This document shows, piece after piece, positions 10,173 through 23,000 of a stretch of 64,000 bases of DNA. This stretch comes from Aureobasidium sp. EXF-3400 (lineage: Eukaryota > Ascomycota > Dothideomycetes > Dothideales > Saccotheciaceae), in contig SWBL01000235.1 in the NCBI GenBank assembly GCA_024195585.1, forward strand, positions 1-64,000, given 5' to 3'. Every line of letters begins with the position of its first letter. Within the stretch, counting starts at the first letter, position 1. The position numbers and the translations under genes are program-made. The notes below the pieces were generated by a model, which did not search any database, was not told where the DNA came from, and saw nothing but the letters and a program-made list of their open reading frames with translations.

Positions 10173-11996
10173 TCAACACACATTAATGCCACAGAGATCA
10201 ACCGTCCGCCCGACCGTTTGGACGTGCTCCCGTCCAAAGTACAGTGCGGCCATCTCTTTGACGAACTCTGCATCGCTCTTACTCCATTCATCCAATCCCA
10301 TCCTTCTAAGGTCTTCGCTGTGAATGGTGACTGTACCCTCGTTTCCATGTTCCGCCTCAGCGTCGGCAGCTTCGACAATTTCCGTCAACGTCTCCATAAC
10401 CAGTGTGGTAAGGCGATGTGCGTACGCTATCAAAATCACCGCCACCGATTGAGACCTCAAATTAGTCCCTTCTAATTCGTCGTGGGCCGAAGAACGCCTC
10501 TTGGCGCTCCCCGGATGATGCTTGCTGGGAGCGGGCAAAGGCAGATCGTCTATCAATCTTGCATCTTGACATGCCTCGTCGTTTAGCAAAGTATCTTTTT
10601 CTCCAGCAGAAGCCCACCAGAGGAAACTAGTATAGGCGATGGAGGCCCACGAGGAAGGCTCGACCAGTTTTGATTCTCCTTCAAGCTGGATGTATTGATC
10701 AGGATCGGCGTTTTTGTCTTGCAACGATGGCACCAAAGGTGCGCTTTCACTCTGATTGTCGTCCACTGAGTCGTCGGCTTCCCCATCCGAGTATGTTTGG
10801 CTTTGATGTTGCACTCTATTCAATTCCCGTTTGAGCGTGTAGTAGCGCCTCAAATCGCGTTGAGTGGCCTTGATGTCTTCACCTGTGGAAGTACGAATTT
10901 GAGGCCATCGTCTCGCGGCAGAGGTATCAGATGTTTGCGGCGGCAATTCGACCAGTACGTCGTAGAGTTTAGACTTGGTCGCTAGTATATCGTCGGTGCT
11001 GCAGGCGATCCAGGAATTCTGTGGCTTGGATTTGCTGGCCAGTTGAGACAGATTGTCGATATCATGGATGCCGACATTGAACAAAGGTCTGAGTGGGTAC
11101 AAGGCCTCCTTTTTTCCTGCCATTTCTGCTGCCGAGGGAGGGATGTTTGACAGGACGGATAAATTGTAGACAAGATTACAGGCGGCTTGGACAGGTGCGG
11201 ACGACATGATCAATATGCTCTTCTTGAGGAGTGCGGCTCTCTGGAGCGGGAAGATAAGGGGGCCGAAGACATGGAGATGGTGGGCCAGAGACATGGCAGG
11301 ATGGTCCTGAGAGAGAGTAGGGTTGGTTGGATGCAAGCCTGCAGCATCAGACAGAGCGCGGGACTTTCGTCGATTCAAGTGTTGGTCATGGTTAAGACTT
11401 TGATGGTCAGAATTGACCAAGCGGTTATGTTCCCAGTACTGTTGAAGAGTGTTGGTGTTGTCTGTATCGTCGACTATGTTGCTACAGGCGGGTCAGCGTG
11501 GTGGGCGACAGGCAGATGGCGATTTTTCATACTCGACCAAACGGCGGAGGTGGTCAGCATGTAGCCAGGACCTTCCGAGACGACCATAGGTCAAAGGGAC
11601 GAGAAGGCCGACAGCGGCAAAGTGGGCGTTTCTCTCAGACTCATGGGCAGGGCGGTTTGCAAAGGCGCTGATGCCGGCGTATTGGTCGTGAACAAAGTAG
11701 ACAAGATCCGAATGACAGTTGTGGAGGCCCGAGGGCAGCGACTTGTACTCGACGACGCCATCGAGTTTGACTGCAGGTGTTAGCATGCAGGCCGGGTGCA
11801 ACGAGGACAGAGGACACACGGTCAGGGATTGCACGTTTCCATGCTATCGTGTAGCTAGACAACAATCGTCAGCGGCCGGCGTGTCGAGAGTGCATGGCAT
11901 GACGCACCCTACCTTGCGGTCAAAGACGACGAGAAACAGCGCAGCTATGGGCGGCAATGCCACCTCGGCGCTCTTCGACTTGTCCTGGACTGCCAT
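10173..11996 (-). CDS. LCHN/DENN-like protein (DUF2347 with C-terminal DUF4484)
   Basis: Predicted 556-residue protein related to the LCHN/AVL9 branch of DENN proteins, which act in membrane traffic as regulators of Rab GTPases. Exons are 11996-11908, 11854-11820, 11770-11533 and 11481-10173. The spliced N-terminus reads FDRKVGYTIAWKRAIPD, then LDGVVEYKSLPSGLHN and LGRSWLHADHLRRLV, which is the conserved N-terminal DENN-like block. The C-terminal segment (GLDEWSKSDAEFVKEM to the final CGIN) fits the DUF4484 end. The second exon is only 35 nt. The first donor is placed at GTGCGT (11907), not the nearby GTAGGG, because only that keeps the conserved GYTIAWKR. The gene is divergent from the aminotransferase gene. 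Confidence 0.8.
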
Positions 11997-12351
11997 GTCG
12001 TGTCTACAAGTCAGAAGGCAACCCATACAAAAGTCCATCAATGTCATGCCGAGCCGACCATGTGGGGTATGGTATATAGACCCCCACCTGCAGACGTGGA
12101 CCACATCATTCATACTCTGTTTCTACATGACTACAAGCGATTGTGAAGATTGCTTTCTTTCTCAGAGGCCAGTTTCTAGTTCAATACATCTACAACTCTC
12201 AATCTGCACAGCACATCTCTTCGTGCTCTGACGACGCCCTAACTTTGACAATCGTTGCCAACGTCCACTACTCATACCCAGCCATACACGTATCATCATT
12301 TCCTCTCACACCACCCTCTTGCATCCATACAACCAAATACATACTGCTCTC
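11997..12351. promoter_or_regulatory. Divergent promoter, DENN-like gene and aminotransferase
   Basis: These 355 bases separate two start codons that point away from each other and must hold both promoters. The right half is CA/CT-rich, typical of a fungal 5' UTR. I see no clear TATA box or named operator. Confidence 0.5.
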
Positions 12352-13760
12352 ATGGCGTCGCTGGACTCGATTAATCTGATCAAAGGCTGGCCGAGTACAT
12401 CGCTACTCCCCACCGACCATCTGAGCAGAGCAGCCCACAAAGCATTGGCCGACACGTCCGTCGCCTTTCCTGGCCTGCTCTACGGCCCTGATGAAGGCTA
12501 TGCTCCACTAAGAGAAACCCTTGGTACTTGGTTGACCTCATTCTACCAGCCTGAACAACCCATTGCCAAAGGAAGGATCACAATCACTGGTGGTGCCTCT
12601 CAGAACCTAGCCTGTCTCCTCCAGGTCTTTACCGATCCTGCCTACACCAGAGACATACTCTTTGCTGCCCCTGCTTATATGTTGGCCTTCCGAGTTTTTG
12701 AAGACAATGGCTTTTCTGGAAAGATGAAAGCAGTACCCGAGGACGACGACGGCATGGATATGGCCGCCCTGAGAAGAGCACTCGAGGAAAGTGAGAAGCA
12801 CTCGCCCGAAAACAAGGCTCCTGTAGGTTGCTTGTGTCGATATCTCTGTCTTCTATGCTGACATTGCAGATGTTCAAACCTCCAAGGCCCTATGCAAAGT
12901 ATTACCGCCATGTCATCTACTGCGTGCCTACCTTCTCAAACCCTTCATCAAGGACTTTACCTCTAGACCGTAGGATTGAGTTGGTAAAGTTGGCTCGAGA
13001 ATTTGATGCTTTGGTAATCTCGGACGATGTCTATGACTTCTTGCAGTGGTCTGCAGATTCCAATACCTCTGACAGTATTACCAAAGCACTATTGCCTCGT
13101 TTGGTCGACATTGACCGCTTCCTCGACGGCGGAGCAGATCGCCCTGGAGCCGATGGTTATGGAAACACAACCAGTAGCGGCAGCTTTTCCAAAATCGCTG
13201 GACCTGGTTTGCGAGTGGGCTGGTCCGAGGGCTCACCAAAATTCGCGTACGGAGTCTCTCAAACTGGCTCTTCTTGCAGTGGCGGAGCCCCTTCCCAACT
13301 CACGTCGACTTACATGAACATCCTGGTCAAAGAAGGCACCATGTCTGAGCACATCTTCAAGGTATTACAACCTGCCTATGCTTCGCGATACAAGACCTTG
13401 GCGTCGGCAATCAAGGACCATCTCTATCCTCTCGGAGCCAAGCTACCGCAACCGAATCAGCGTGTGGTCGGAGGCTATTTCCTGTGGCTGACACTGCCTG
13501 ACACGGTCAAAGCTGTTGACTTCGCCAAGAGGTGTCAAGATGAGGCCCAAGTCATCGTCGCACCTGGGAGCATCTTCGAAGTCCCTGGAGATCACAGTGT
13601 CAAGTTTGAGCATTCCATAAGACTGACGTTCAGTTGGATCGATGAGCCTTTGATGGTTGAAGCTGTCAAGAGAATCAGTGCGGTTCTTGAGAGATGTTTG
13701 AAGGGCGAAGGCCCTACAGAGGCTCCCAAGCAGAATAAAATCAGCGAGAACCCGTACTAG
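12352..13760 (+). CDS. PLP-dependent class I/II aminotransferase
   Basis: A 453-residue fold-type I PLP enzyme, most like fungal 2-aminoadipate or aromatic aminotransferase-like proteins. Exons are 12352-12822 and 12870-13760. Visible features are the YGPDEGY substrate-side motif near residue 43, TITGGASQNL near residue 80, the PTFSNPSSR segment, ISDDVYDF with the PLP-ring Asp near residue 209, and the Schiff-base lysine in GSFSKIAGPGLRVGW near residue 265. The end, with RLTFSWID, is typical of the family. It probably transfers an amino group between an amino acid and a 2-oxoacid; the substrate cannot be read from sequence. It is divergent from the DENN-like gene, and a MIR1 fragment follows its stop codon. 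Confidence 0.9.
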
Positions 13761-13837
13761 ATAGATGAGATACCGGTGCCGGTATGTGGACCAAAAGTCT
13801 GAGGGTTCGTTTGCAGAGTCTGTCTTTTTTCCAGATG

Positions 13838-14036
13838 CCGCCAGACAGGTCACCATCTACGGTACATTACAAGATATCTTCTCAACACCTTTTACTTTGC
13901 TAATGTCCTTCGAACAGGCGATATCAAAAAGGCCATCGGTGGACAACGGATGTGGGTTTGCCAAAAACAAAGAAGTGTCTACTTCTTCGAGAGAGGGGCA
14001 GGAGATGCGATAACAACCATACCAAAACAGGATATA
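13838..14036 (+). pseudogene. Truncated inverted copy of the MIR1 3' end
   Basis: This is a near copy of the last part of MIR1 (minus-strand bases of roughly 8430-8640). It carries the end of exon 4 (ATCTACGGTAC), the whole final intron with its CGAACAG acceptor, GCGATATCAA of exon 5, then the 3' UTR block TTCGAGAGAGGGG through CCATACCAAAACAGGATATA. The middle of exon 5 is altered, so [11 protein letters not shown] is lost. Because the intron is retained, the copy arose through DNA, not through an mRNA intermediate. It lies in opposite orientation to MIR1, about 5.2 kb away, between the aminotransferase stop and the UTP10 stop. Confidence 0.85.
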
Positions 14037-14241
14037 CGCTTCGGCAAACACGTGAGGCGTCACCGACTCAGGCAACCAGACCAGCATTTTTCACTTGTCG
14101 ATTGATACAGACATCGAATTTGAGGATGACACTCTGAAATAGGAGTTCGATATGTACAAAACACATGTAAAGCCTGTCATAAAAAATAACAAAACGCACG
14201 TAACACCGTCGCAATGCCCCCCTTACACTTTTGTTTGTCCC

Positions 14242-17200
14242 TTATTGCAACATACCCTCGAGACTTTCACCAAGACTGCTTTCCATTTGGCGAATCCAGG
14301 CTGTCGTCTCTCTCTCCACATCCTCGTCATCGTCCTCCTGAAGCTCGCTAATGAACGGCAGCATCTCAGGCAAGAGAGCAAGCCAGTCTTCTCCAAGCTT
14401 CTCGGTCAAAGACTGCTCGCACTTCACTGCTGCCAGTCTTGTCAGTTCGTTGTCGTGTCTCATGAGTTTGAGAATTGCCGAGTTGAGAGTTTTGTGGTGC
14501 TCAGGCGATGCTGCGGCTCCTGCCAACCCAGTGACGGCAGAGACAATATCAAGCAATTCTCTGATTTCCGGCTCATTGGCAAAAGTCACTTGATCTAGCA
14601 AAGGTTGCATTATAGCGCCAAAGTGCGTTGGGTTTAGCCAGAAGTCGTCTTGATCGTTGTTGAAGCTAGCAATCAGTGTTTGGAGCAAAGCCTTCAGGAG
14701 AAGCTTCTCAGACTCTCCCTCTGGTTTAACACTTTGAAGAATAGATGCGGCCTGCTCCAGGATGTATGCAGAGTACCCGGTCACAATAGACTAGACATTT
14801 CATTAGCATTCGATCACACGATAAAGTCTGACAAACTCACCTTCAAGGTCTCGAAGAACCTAGCTAGGAATCCATAGACACTAATTAAACGAAGAGTGCG
14901 ACCAGCTTGTTCCTTTTTGGGGAGTCCCTCGCCTGCCCAAGACACGAGACGGGTGAAGAACGGTCTGAATGTCGTGTCATTCAGTCTCATGATAGCATCC
15001 AGGGATAAGTTGTCTCTCTGTGCTTCCATTGCAGCAAGCTGTTGACTGTCGGGTGATGTCGGCTGCTGAGAGAGCAAACGACGAAGGTCGAAGGATTTGT
15101 TGAGAATCGAAAACAAGATTGAGGCGTTCTTGATCAGAGCTGATTTAGGATGCGTCTTGATCACTGTGTGAAGAGTCGTGAGAACCTCCTGGCAAGCTAA
15201 GTGGCCAAGAGTGACCGCATTATCGAATGTACGCTCCAGGGCTGCCAATATGGTTCTGGCATCAAGATTTTGTGAGAGTAGGGCAGTGAACTGTGGACGA
15301 CTGCTCGAGGTTCGGATGTCTGTGGCTCCGCTACAAGCCGACTGTTGTGTAAGCAACAAAGCTTTGTCAAGGGTGTCAGCAGAAAACATCCAGGAGATGT
15401 ACTCGATGACATTTGTCAGGAAAGAGTAGACGGCATTGTGCAGGCGAGCATTGCCGGACTCTGTCTTGGTGGCATAGCCGAAGTAGGCATACGAAATCGT
15501 GAGAATCTGTGGCAGGATGTCGACCAGATCATCCTTCAGGACCTCAACCATGGTGGCAAGACAGAGCAACGAGATAATGCGAAGTTCATCGTTCTGACTA
15601 CCAAGTGCGTACTTGGAGGCTACCACACGAGCAGCAGACATGACCTTCTCCGTATCCTTTTTGCCGAACTTCTCTGACACAACATCAATGCATGTGACAG
15701 CACTGTGCACCAATTCAACAGAGCTTTCATGACCAATGACACCTATCACGCTTGGCAGCACGGAAAGCATAGCACTTGCAGCTGTGGCATCGGCGAGTTT
15801 AGCCTCACGGCCACGCTGCTCGAGCGAACGCAGGACCATAAGTCGAAGATCTTGTTCAGGTCTTTGCAGAAGTTCCTCAGCGGTACGAACGAAATAAGGT
15901 GTTGGCAGAAGGCTCAAGGCTGCTGTCAAAACATCGTTCGAAGCAGACTGCAAGTCAGGCTTGCCTTGGATGGATCTGGAAGAAGAGAATTGCATGATCT
16001 TCTGCAATATGTCGGCGGCAGCAGACTGAAGTCCTCCATGTGCACGCTCGTCCTTGTCAAGAGCCTTAAGGATCTGTACGTGGAGCGAGCGTTGTTGTAG
16101 AAGAAGTCCCAAGGAACGCAGAAGGTGTGCCACCGATTGCTCAACCTGCTCTGATGTCTTATCATTGGACCCAAAAATTGCTTCAGACACGACTGACTTG
16201 GGTTGCAGAGCGTTGGTGACAAGATCGATATATTGAGATGCAGCGATGAGTTGGACTTCGGGAGAGAACGATCCCATGAGCTCGGCAGAGAAAGTCGGCA
16301 CCCGCTTGTCCGTCGGATACTTATCGAAGAGCATCGCAGTAATAGCAGGTAGGAAATCTTGAGGACCCAAAGCATTGACAAGATGGCTGAAGAGTCGCAA
16401 GCGACGATGGAGAGGAATATGCTCGAAAGCAGCAGTAAAGCTGAGTAAGAGCTCAGCAGCCCCTGTAACAAGGTCTTGATTCTTCTTGCGAAGGGAAGCG
16501 ACAAGAGGGGGAACAACTCGAGACACGGTCTGATCGATGACGTGAGCCGAGTAGTCGTCACTTTGTCGCAGCAAAGTGTTGCTCATGAATGTGAAGATTG
16601 GCATCACACTGTGCAACACTAAGTCAGGAGCCCAGCTTGCCAGACTTGAAATGAGCAACAAAGCAGCATTGTGAATCTGAGCGTTGATACTAGTGCGAAC
16701 ACACTCAACAATAAGGTCTGCTCTCAACACAGAGCGATCAACCTTAACGGCAGGGTTCTGTTTGAGCGAGTCAACAATTGAGAAGAGACAGCCGATGACC
16801 AGTTGCTGCAGATAAACTAGGTTTGAGCCAAGTTGCGTCCTGTAGTGCTGGAGCTCGCTCAGAACATGGAAAAGGCTCTTAAGCAATTCAGGGTGTCTTT
16901 CAGGATGAGAACCCTCGATCAACTCCAGCACAAGAGTTAATCTACGAATGACGTTGTGTAGATCTGCAACGTTTATGCTTTGTGACTTCGCCAACTCGGA
17001 TCTGCTCGTTCTTCTGCGCTTCGAAGCAGGAGGCTTGTCTTCCATCTGTGCGATGCTAGGCACTGACTCCAACAAAGACGACAGAACTTCGGTGGGCATC
17101 GTGACTTGGCGAAGAAGATCGGTGGCTTCGGATTGTCTGGCTTCAGAGATATCGTCTGATTGGTCGTCCAGGGCAAGGTCCAGAAGGAACGCAGCGGCGG

Positions 17201-19748
17201 ACGTCTGTGCGATTGGTTTCATGGTAGGCCACAAAGCTCTGAACCTCTGAATTGCCAGTGTGGACAAAGACGCGCTTTGTCCCAGCTCTCCACTTGCAAG
17301 TGTCCTTAGGCAAGTCAACTCCTCAGAAGTTCGACTTGTTAGGCAATCAACATAAGCCTTATCTACGCTTGCTACGTCAACATGAGCTGAAGCGCATGAA
17401 GCGGATCGAGTTTGCAAGTCGGATTGGATCCAGTTTTGAAGTGATGGAACAAGTGTTTGCACACGGCCTGTAGAAGCAGCCTTGCCAACAGGAGCGAGGA
17501 AAGAAAGAAGTCGAAGCTTCACAGAAACCAAGGGCACTGCAGCAGCGTGCTCACAAAGCCATGATGCAAAAGATGTCCTCAAGGTTGACTTCAACTCTAC
17601 TGAAGCAGCAGATGGATGACCAGGCTGTATTTGAGTCGGACCATTAAGAGCACTAGCAAGCACACGTGCAATCTGGCTAGGGTCGAGAACACACTCTTCC
17701 AGACTGGGGACGAGTGCATCGGAAAGAACTTTATAAGCACTAGGACCAGACAAAGATGATTTTGGAGAAGCTGCTGCATAGATGCTTTGAGCTGCCCATG
17801 ACTTTATAGAGTCGTTCACCTTGCCCTTTGTTGCGTCGGGATGATAGAGAGTCGTGATGGCAATGAGCAAACCAGCAGCTACCTTGCGCACAGCTTCCGA
17901 AGCATCGGCCAGAGCTACGAGTACGAACGGCGTTAGCGCCTGTATGTCAATGGTTGTGGAAGAGTGGGCGTGTAGAAGTGCAGTGGCCGAACGAAGAGCA
18001 GAAACACGTGCAACGATGGGACAACTGCTTGTCCAGAGTCTCGCCAAGAACGTTAAGTAAGTTGGTGAAGACAAAGCATCTGCGCCATGAAGTACTGGCT
18101 TGCCGAGGAGTTGATCCAAATCATTGTTCTGCTGAAGCAGAATGAGGAAAGCACGAGCAAAAGCGTCGAAGGGAGAAACATCGGCATTTGCAATGAAAGA
18201 GTAATCCTTTGACAGATTTTGGGGCAGTGAGGAGAGTGCTTCGTTTAGCTGATCGGCCTGGGTAGGCACAGGTCCATCGATCATCTCGATATCAGCATCA
18301 ACTGATGGCAAGGCCAATGTCTCACTCGGAGCCAATGAAATCTGTAGCTGAACCTCAAGAGATTCGAGACTTAGATCAAGCCGGGCAGCCTCGGCTTGCA
18401 CTAGTGGCAGTGTGGAAGGTGACTGGCAGAGAGCAGAGAAGATGCGGCCAAGTCTCTCCTGAGAAGCAAGAGCTTCTGATGATGCTTGAAGGTCTGAAAC
18501 AGCAGAAAGCAAGAGCTGAATGATGGCAGCTTTTTGAGGTAGGGTAGGAATGTGCGAAGTGACAGCGTTCTCAATCAGATCAAATGCCTCGGGACTCGAA
18601 GCCTCGTCGAGCGAGGTCATGGCAAGACCGGTAAGGAGTCTTCCAGTGTGTTGTTTCGTCTGCAGCTCAAGTATACGAGTTTGTACAGCAGGGATTTTCA
18701 AAAGAGCTTTTGTGACGGGACGCGTGAACTTCAATGATTGACGCTCTTCGGCGATAATGGCAACAGTTGACAATCCTTGGTCGATGGTCTGTGAAGTCCA
18801 GCCTCGAGATACGGCATCCATGAGACTATCTAGGACTTTGTCATCGAGTTGGGTTTTGGAGACGAGAACGCAAATGATCATGCATGATCCCAGGAAAAGC
18901 TCAGGGACGTTCTTGATGCGCAGTGTCTGCTGGAGCACGGGAACAAGACGAAGCAACAAGTCCTCCTGACGCTGACTGCGTACATCAGCGCGACCCGACA
19001 TGGCAGCATCGAGCATACCATTGATGGTCGGGGTCATGACACCAGCCCAGAATTGCAGAAGCATGACAGAGTGGTGGCCCAAGTTGGAGGTTCGAACGAC
19101 ATAGGTGTTGAAGGCAGTAAAGAACGAGGGGTTGTTGACAGCGGCATAGACCAGAGCTTGACTAGGAGGACATGACAAGCTGGAAATGTATGGTTGCAGG
19201 AACTTCAAGGTCGGTGGAAGCGTCTTGGGAAGTATGGATAGCATGGTGGGGAAGACGGGGTTCGCATGGTATGGGAGGAAGGTGAGCACAAGGGACTCGG
19301 TGTTGTATTCGTGCACACTAGAGGCAGGTTAGCAGTGTGCTGCTCGCTGCTAGGGCATGCTAGACACATACCGGAAACGACGGACAAGCCACTCGACGGC
19401 CTTGAGACCTGGCCGTAGCAGCAGCCTGGAGCTGACTAGGCCCAAGAAACTGTCGATGATCTGGTCCAGGTCCTCATTTTCCTTCTTTGTCAGGTTGATA
19501 CGCTCCTCTGACTTTGACTGTTCGCTGAAAAGGTTGGCGGCAAAGGGCGCAAAGCGGGCATCGAGCAAGCACAGTTCCTGGAAGGCCTCGGCGCATAATT
19601 GGTAGATGGTCTCGAAGGTCTGGTTGGCGGCGACGCGAGGGTCGAAGAGCAACGACTTGCTGTGCTGTGCGCGCTGCGCTTTGAGATCGAGTTGGTCGGT
19701 CGACTTTTTGGCGATTTGCGCCAACTGCTGTTGCAAAGCTGTGGCCAT
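14242..19748 (-). CDS. UTP10: U3 snoRNP / 90S pre-ribosome HEAT protein Utp10
   Basis: An 1800-residue protein, close to yeast Utp10 (1769). Utp10 (human HEATR1) is a scaffold of the t-UTP/UtpA complex in the nucleolus, needed for rDNA transcription and early 18S rRNA processing. Exons on the minus strand are 19748-19372, 19317-14841 and 14790-14242. The N-terminus MATALQQQLAQIAKKS and LLFDPRVAANQ are characteristic. The body is almost entirely alpha-helical HEAT-like repeat. The C-terminus, ending LGESLEGMLQ, fits the conserved BP28-type C-terminal domain. The start is the ATG before ATALQQQ; an upstream in-frame ATG adds 19 poorly conserved residues. It shares a 328-base divergent promoter with NRDE2. 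Confidence 0.95.
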
Positions 19749-19984
19749 GGTGCCGATCCGTGTCGCCTGGGTGAACCCAACTGTCTCGAGCCGAGCTTCT
19801 CTCACACAGTGGTTGGCGACGTCGAGGGTGGTAGAACTTGGGCGGCGACAGAGATGCTGTCTTGAGTACCTATGCTATCTGCGTACCTTCGTTTGCCAAA
19901 AAGTTCCACTTTCTGCCAAAAAGTCGCTGTTCTTGGCACAGAAATCGCCGAGGGCGGTGAACGGCCACGACGAACATCACTAGC

Positions 19985-20022
<38 letters not shown>

Positions 20023-20076
20023 CCAGCGTTTTTACACCACACGATTACTGACAACCATTGCACACCATAATCCTAC
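19749..20076. promoter_or_regulatory. Divergent UTP10/NRDE2 promoter
   Basis: A 328-base bidirectional region between two RNA-processing genes. It contains the 11-base motif TGCCAAAAAGT twice in the same orientation (19894-19904 and 19914-19924, exactly 20 bases apart), then a run of twelve CAT triplets at 19985-20020. The paired motif could be a binding site; no factor is assigned. Confidence 0.55.
19985..20020. repeat. (CAT)12 microsatellite
   Basis: Twelve perfect CAT triplets, about 57 bases upstream of the NRDE2 ATG, so probably in its promoter or 5' UTR. On the minus strand it reads as an open run of ATG. Confidence 0.97.
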
Positions 20077-23000
20077 ATGTCGGCGCCCTCCCGAGAAGTA
20101 CCCAAGTTCTCGAGTTTCCGTGCAAAGAACCCTACTCCACAAGAACAGCCGACATCACGTTCAACAACTCTCAAGCGCCGGCCAAGTGTCGAATCTGACC
20201 GTGGTCCTGCCAAAACTCACAAGAGTACTGAACGTCCAGAGCCTTCGTCTCATCGCCACCACATCTCACATGAGCATCGAGTGAATATCTCTGACACTCA
20301 CCACCGTGACCGGAGCTCACATGAGCCTCGCCAACATCGTAGACCCCTCACCAGTACATCGTCAAACTCGCACCATGATGGCAATTCTGATCTCTTCGTT
20401 GTTGACCTGAAGGGCGACCTACAGAACGTCGCCTATGACAGACTGCATAAGTACAGCATTCCGACATATCACCGAGTCGGATATGGAGGTATTCTGGGTC
20501 TGCATGCCAGGTTCAAGATAGATCGTGCCGAAAGCACGCTTGACAGGGTCTTGATTGCTGACAAGTCTGCCATTTCGAAGCAGCTTCCTCAGAGGTTACT
20601 TCTGAAGCGTCAAAAAAACCAAGAACTATCTGCTTTGCACGTGCATAACGAACATGAGCTAAATCTGGCTCAGGATTTCGTGGCTTTGTCACCTTCTGCT
20701 GATCACCATGATACCAAATCCGTGGATGACCCCTTCGACTCATTTAGAGATCTCGACCAAGCAGTACCTGCGGATCCGCACCGCTTTCGAGAGCACGAAA
20801 TCCTGGATGTGGCCTTGGCTGCTGACCTACAGGTCCGCCAGCAGAACGTGCAGTTTGTACGAGCCACTAAATCGGATCCTTCTAACCTTCAAGCCTGGCT
20901 TGATCTAGCGAACCACCAGGAACACCTTGTCAGCCCTGGCGCCGATGCTCATTCCTTGAGCAACGTTGAAAGGCAGACTTTGGCAGACATGCGCATAGCT
21001 GTTTATGAGAAGGCCCTCAAACACTTCCCTACCAGTGAAGCAGCAAAATGTGAGCGTTTGGTGTTGGGATTGTTACATGAAGCGTCTGTTGCCTGGGATG
21101 CGCAGAAGTATATGTCCAAGCTCCAGGGCATTCTCCAACAACATCCCAAAAGCTTTCCTATCTGGTCTATGTACCTAGATGCTTGCCAGACTAATCCAAT
21201 CGACTTCCGCTTTGAAGACGTTAAGGCTTTCTTCGTGCGCAGCATTCGCACGCTTGGTTTGACTGCCAATTCAGGTCATGAGCCCGATTCTCGAAGGATG
21301 GTTCTCTACTTGATCTTACGTTACACTGTCTTCTTGCTAGATACCGGATATGATGAGCTATCCATAGCCATCTGGCAAGCTCTCGGCGAATATCACTTAT
21401 TTAGGCCAGAGCACCTCGCCTCTCGCGAAACCGGTCATTTACTTACTGAGTTTGAACAGTTCTGGGAAAATGAAAGTCCAAGATTTGGCGAAGTCGGAGC
21501 ACGAGGATGGCGAGCCGTCGTTGAGCATGACGAATTAACTTCAAATCTTCAGAAATTACCTCCCACGGATCAAATGAGTTCGAAACTGCCTTTCAAGTCT
21601 TTCGCTGCCCTAGAAACAACCATGAGCAGGTTCTTCCAATTTCCTGGAAGAACTATGGATGAGGCTGGTGCTGATGATCCCTTCCATCTCGTTCTGTTTT
21701 CCGACATTCGTGATATCCTCGAGGCCACAGCGTCTGGCCTCGACCACTACGACCTGCTTGATGCTATACTGTGTTACTTGGGTCTCCCTGGTGTGGGCTT
21801 GAAAATGACCGCTGGGAACGACACTCAATCACGACCCGAGTGGCGATCAGACGTCTTTCTCCAGCACGGGCTGCTGCAATCTGATTTCTCAACTGATGAT
21901 AACAACTGCTTGCATCGACAGCATAATCCAAGTTATCAAAGTTCAACAGGAATTTTGTTTTCTCGCATGTTCAGAGGTCTTTCAGCATCAGCACCTGAGC
22001 AAGAGACTAGCAGCTCAAGCTCGACGCAGGCTGCTACCCACTTCGCTCGAAGGACACTTTCAAGCATGGTAAAAGAATTCTCCAACGACGATGATCTGGC
22101 GGAATACCATCTAGCTTTTGAGCTTTCGTGTTTTCCTAAGGAGGCATCGAAAGCTGCCAAGCAAATCTTGAGGCAACGACCATCGAGTCTTCGACTCTAC
22201 AATGCATGTGCTACAATCGAAGCAAAGCTAGGAAAATTCGAGAAAGCCGCTCAAATTTGGTCTGGCGCAATCAACATGAAGGATAGCTTCTCACACGCAT
22301 CTCAGGAAGAACTTGTTCTGCTCTGGCGCGGATGGACATGGTGTGACTTAGAAGCCAATCAACCACAAAGAGCACTGTCTCATCTTGCGTCTTTCGGAAG
22401 CAGCGTCGATTTGGATGGAAGTACATTCGTTCCGCCAACGACTGCGACTTTGTTGAGACTACGCAATGCCTTCAAAGATGGGTTCGAACATTCACTCAGC
22501 CAAGCCCATCCGCGCCTCGCTGCATTGAACGTCGAGATGCTGGCGCTTGTTGCATATTTGACGGAACCAGATGCACTGCAGGCATCTGTCGATGCAGTAA
22601 ACGAGCAATGCAACGCAGCGAAACAGAAATTCGCAAATCAACATGTGCTCATTGAGATGTTGCACCAAGTCAAGGCTAGCATAATCGCTTACCATATTCG
22701 TCAGAAACGAGCTTACAGACCTGCGTTCGTACGCTTCGAGCTCGAGACGAGTATTGCACACTTTCCGGATAACACCATATTCCTCGAGATGTATCGAGAG
22801 AACGAAGTGCGTTTCCGGCTTGATGATAGGGTGAGATCAATACTCAAAACTCAATTGCTCACTCGCGGTCAATCGTCTCTTGTGACATGGACATTCGCAA
22901 TTAATCAAGAATTACTTCGGTACGAAAGTCAGTCCTCTGGCTCGACGGCGGAATCGGTAAGATCCACGTTCAAACGGGCATTGATGACAGTCGGGAGCCC

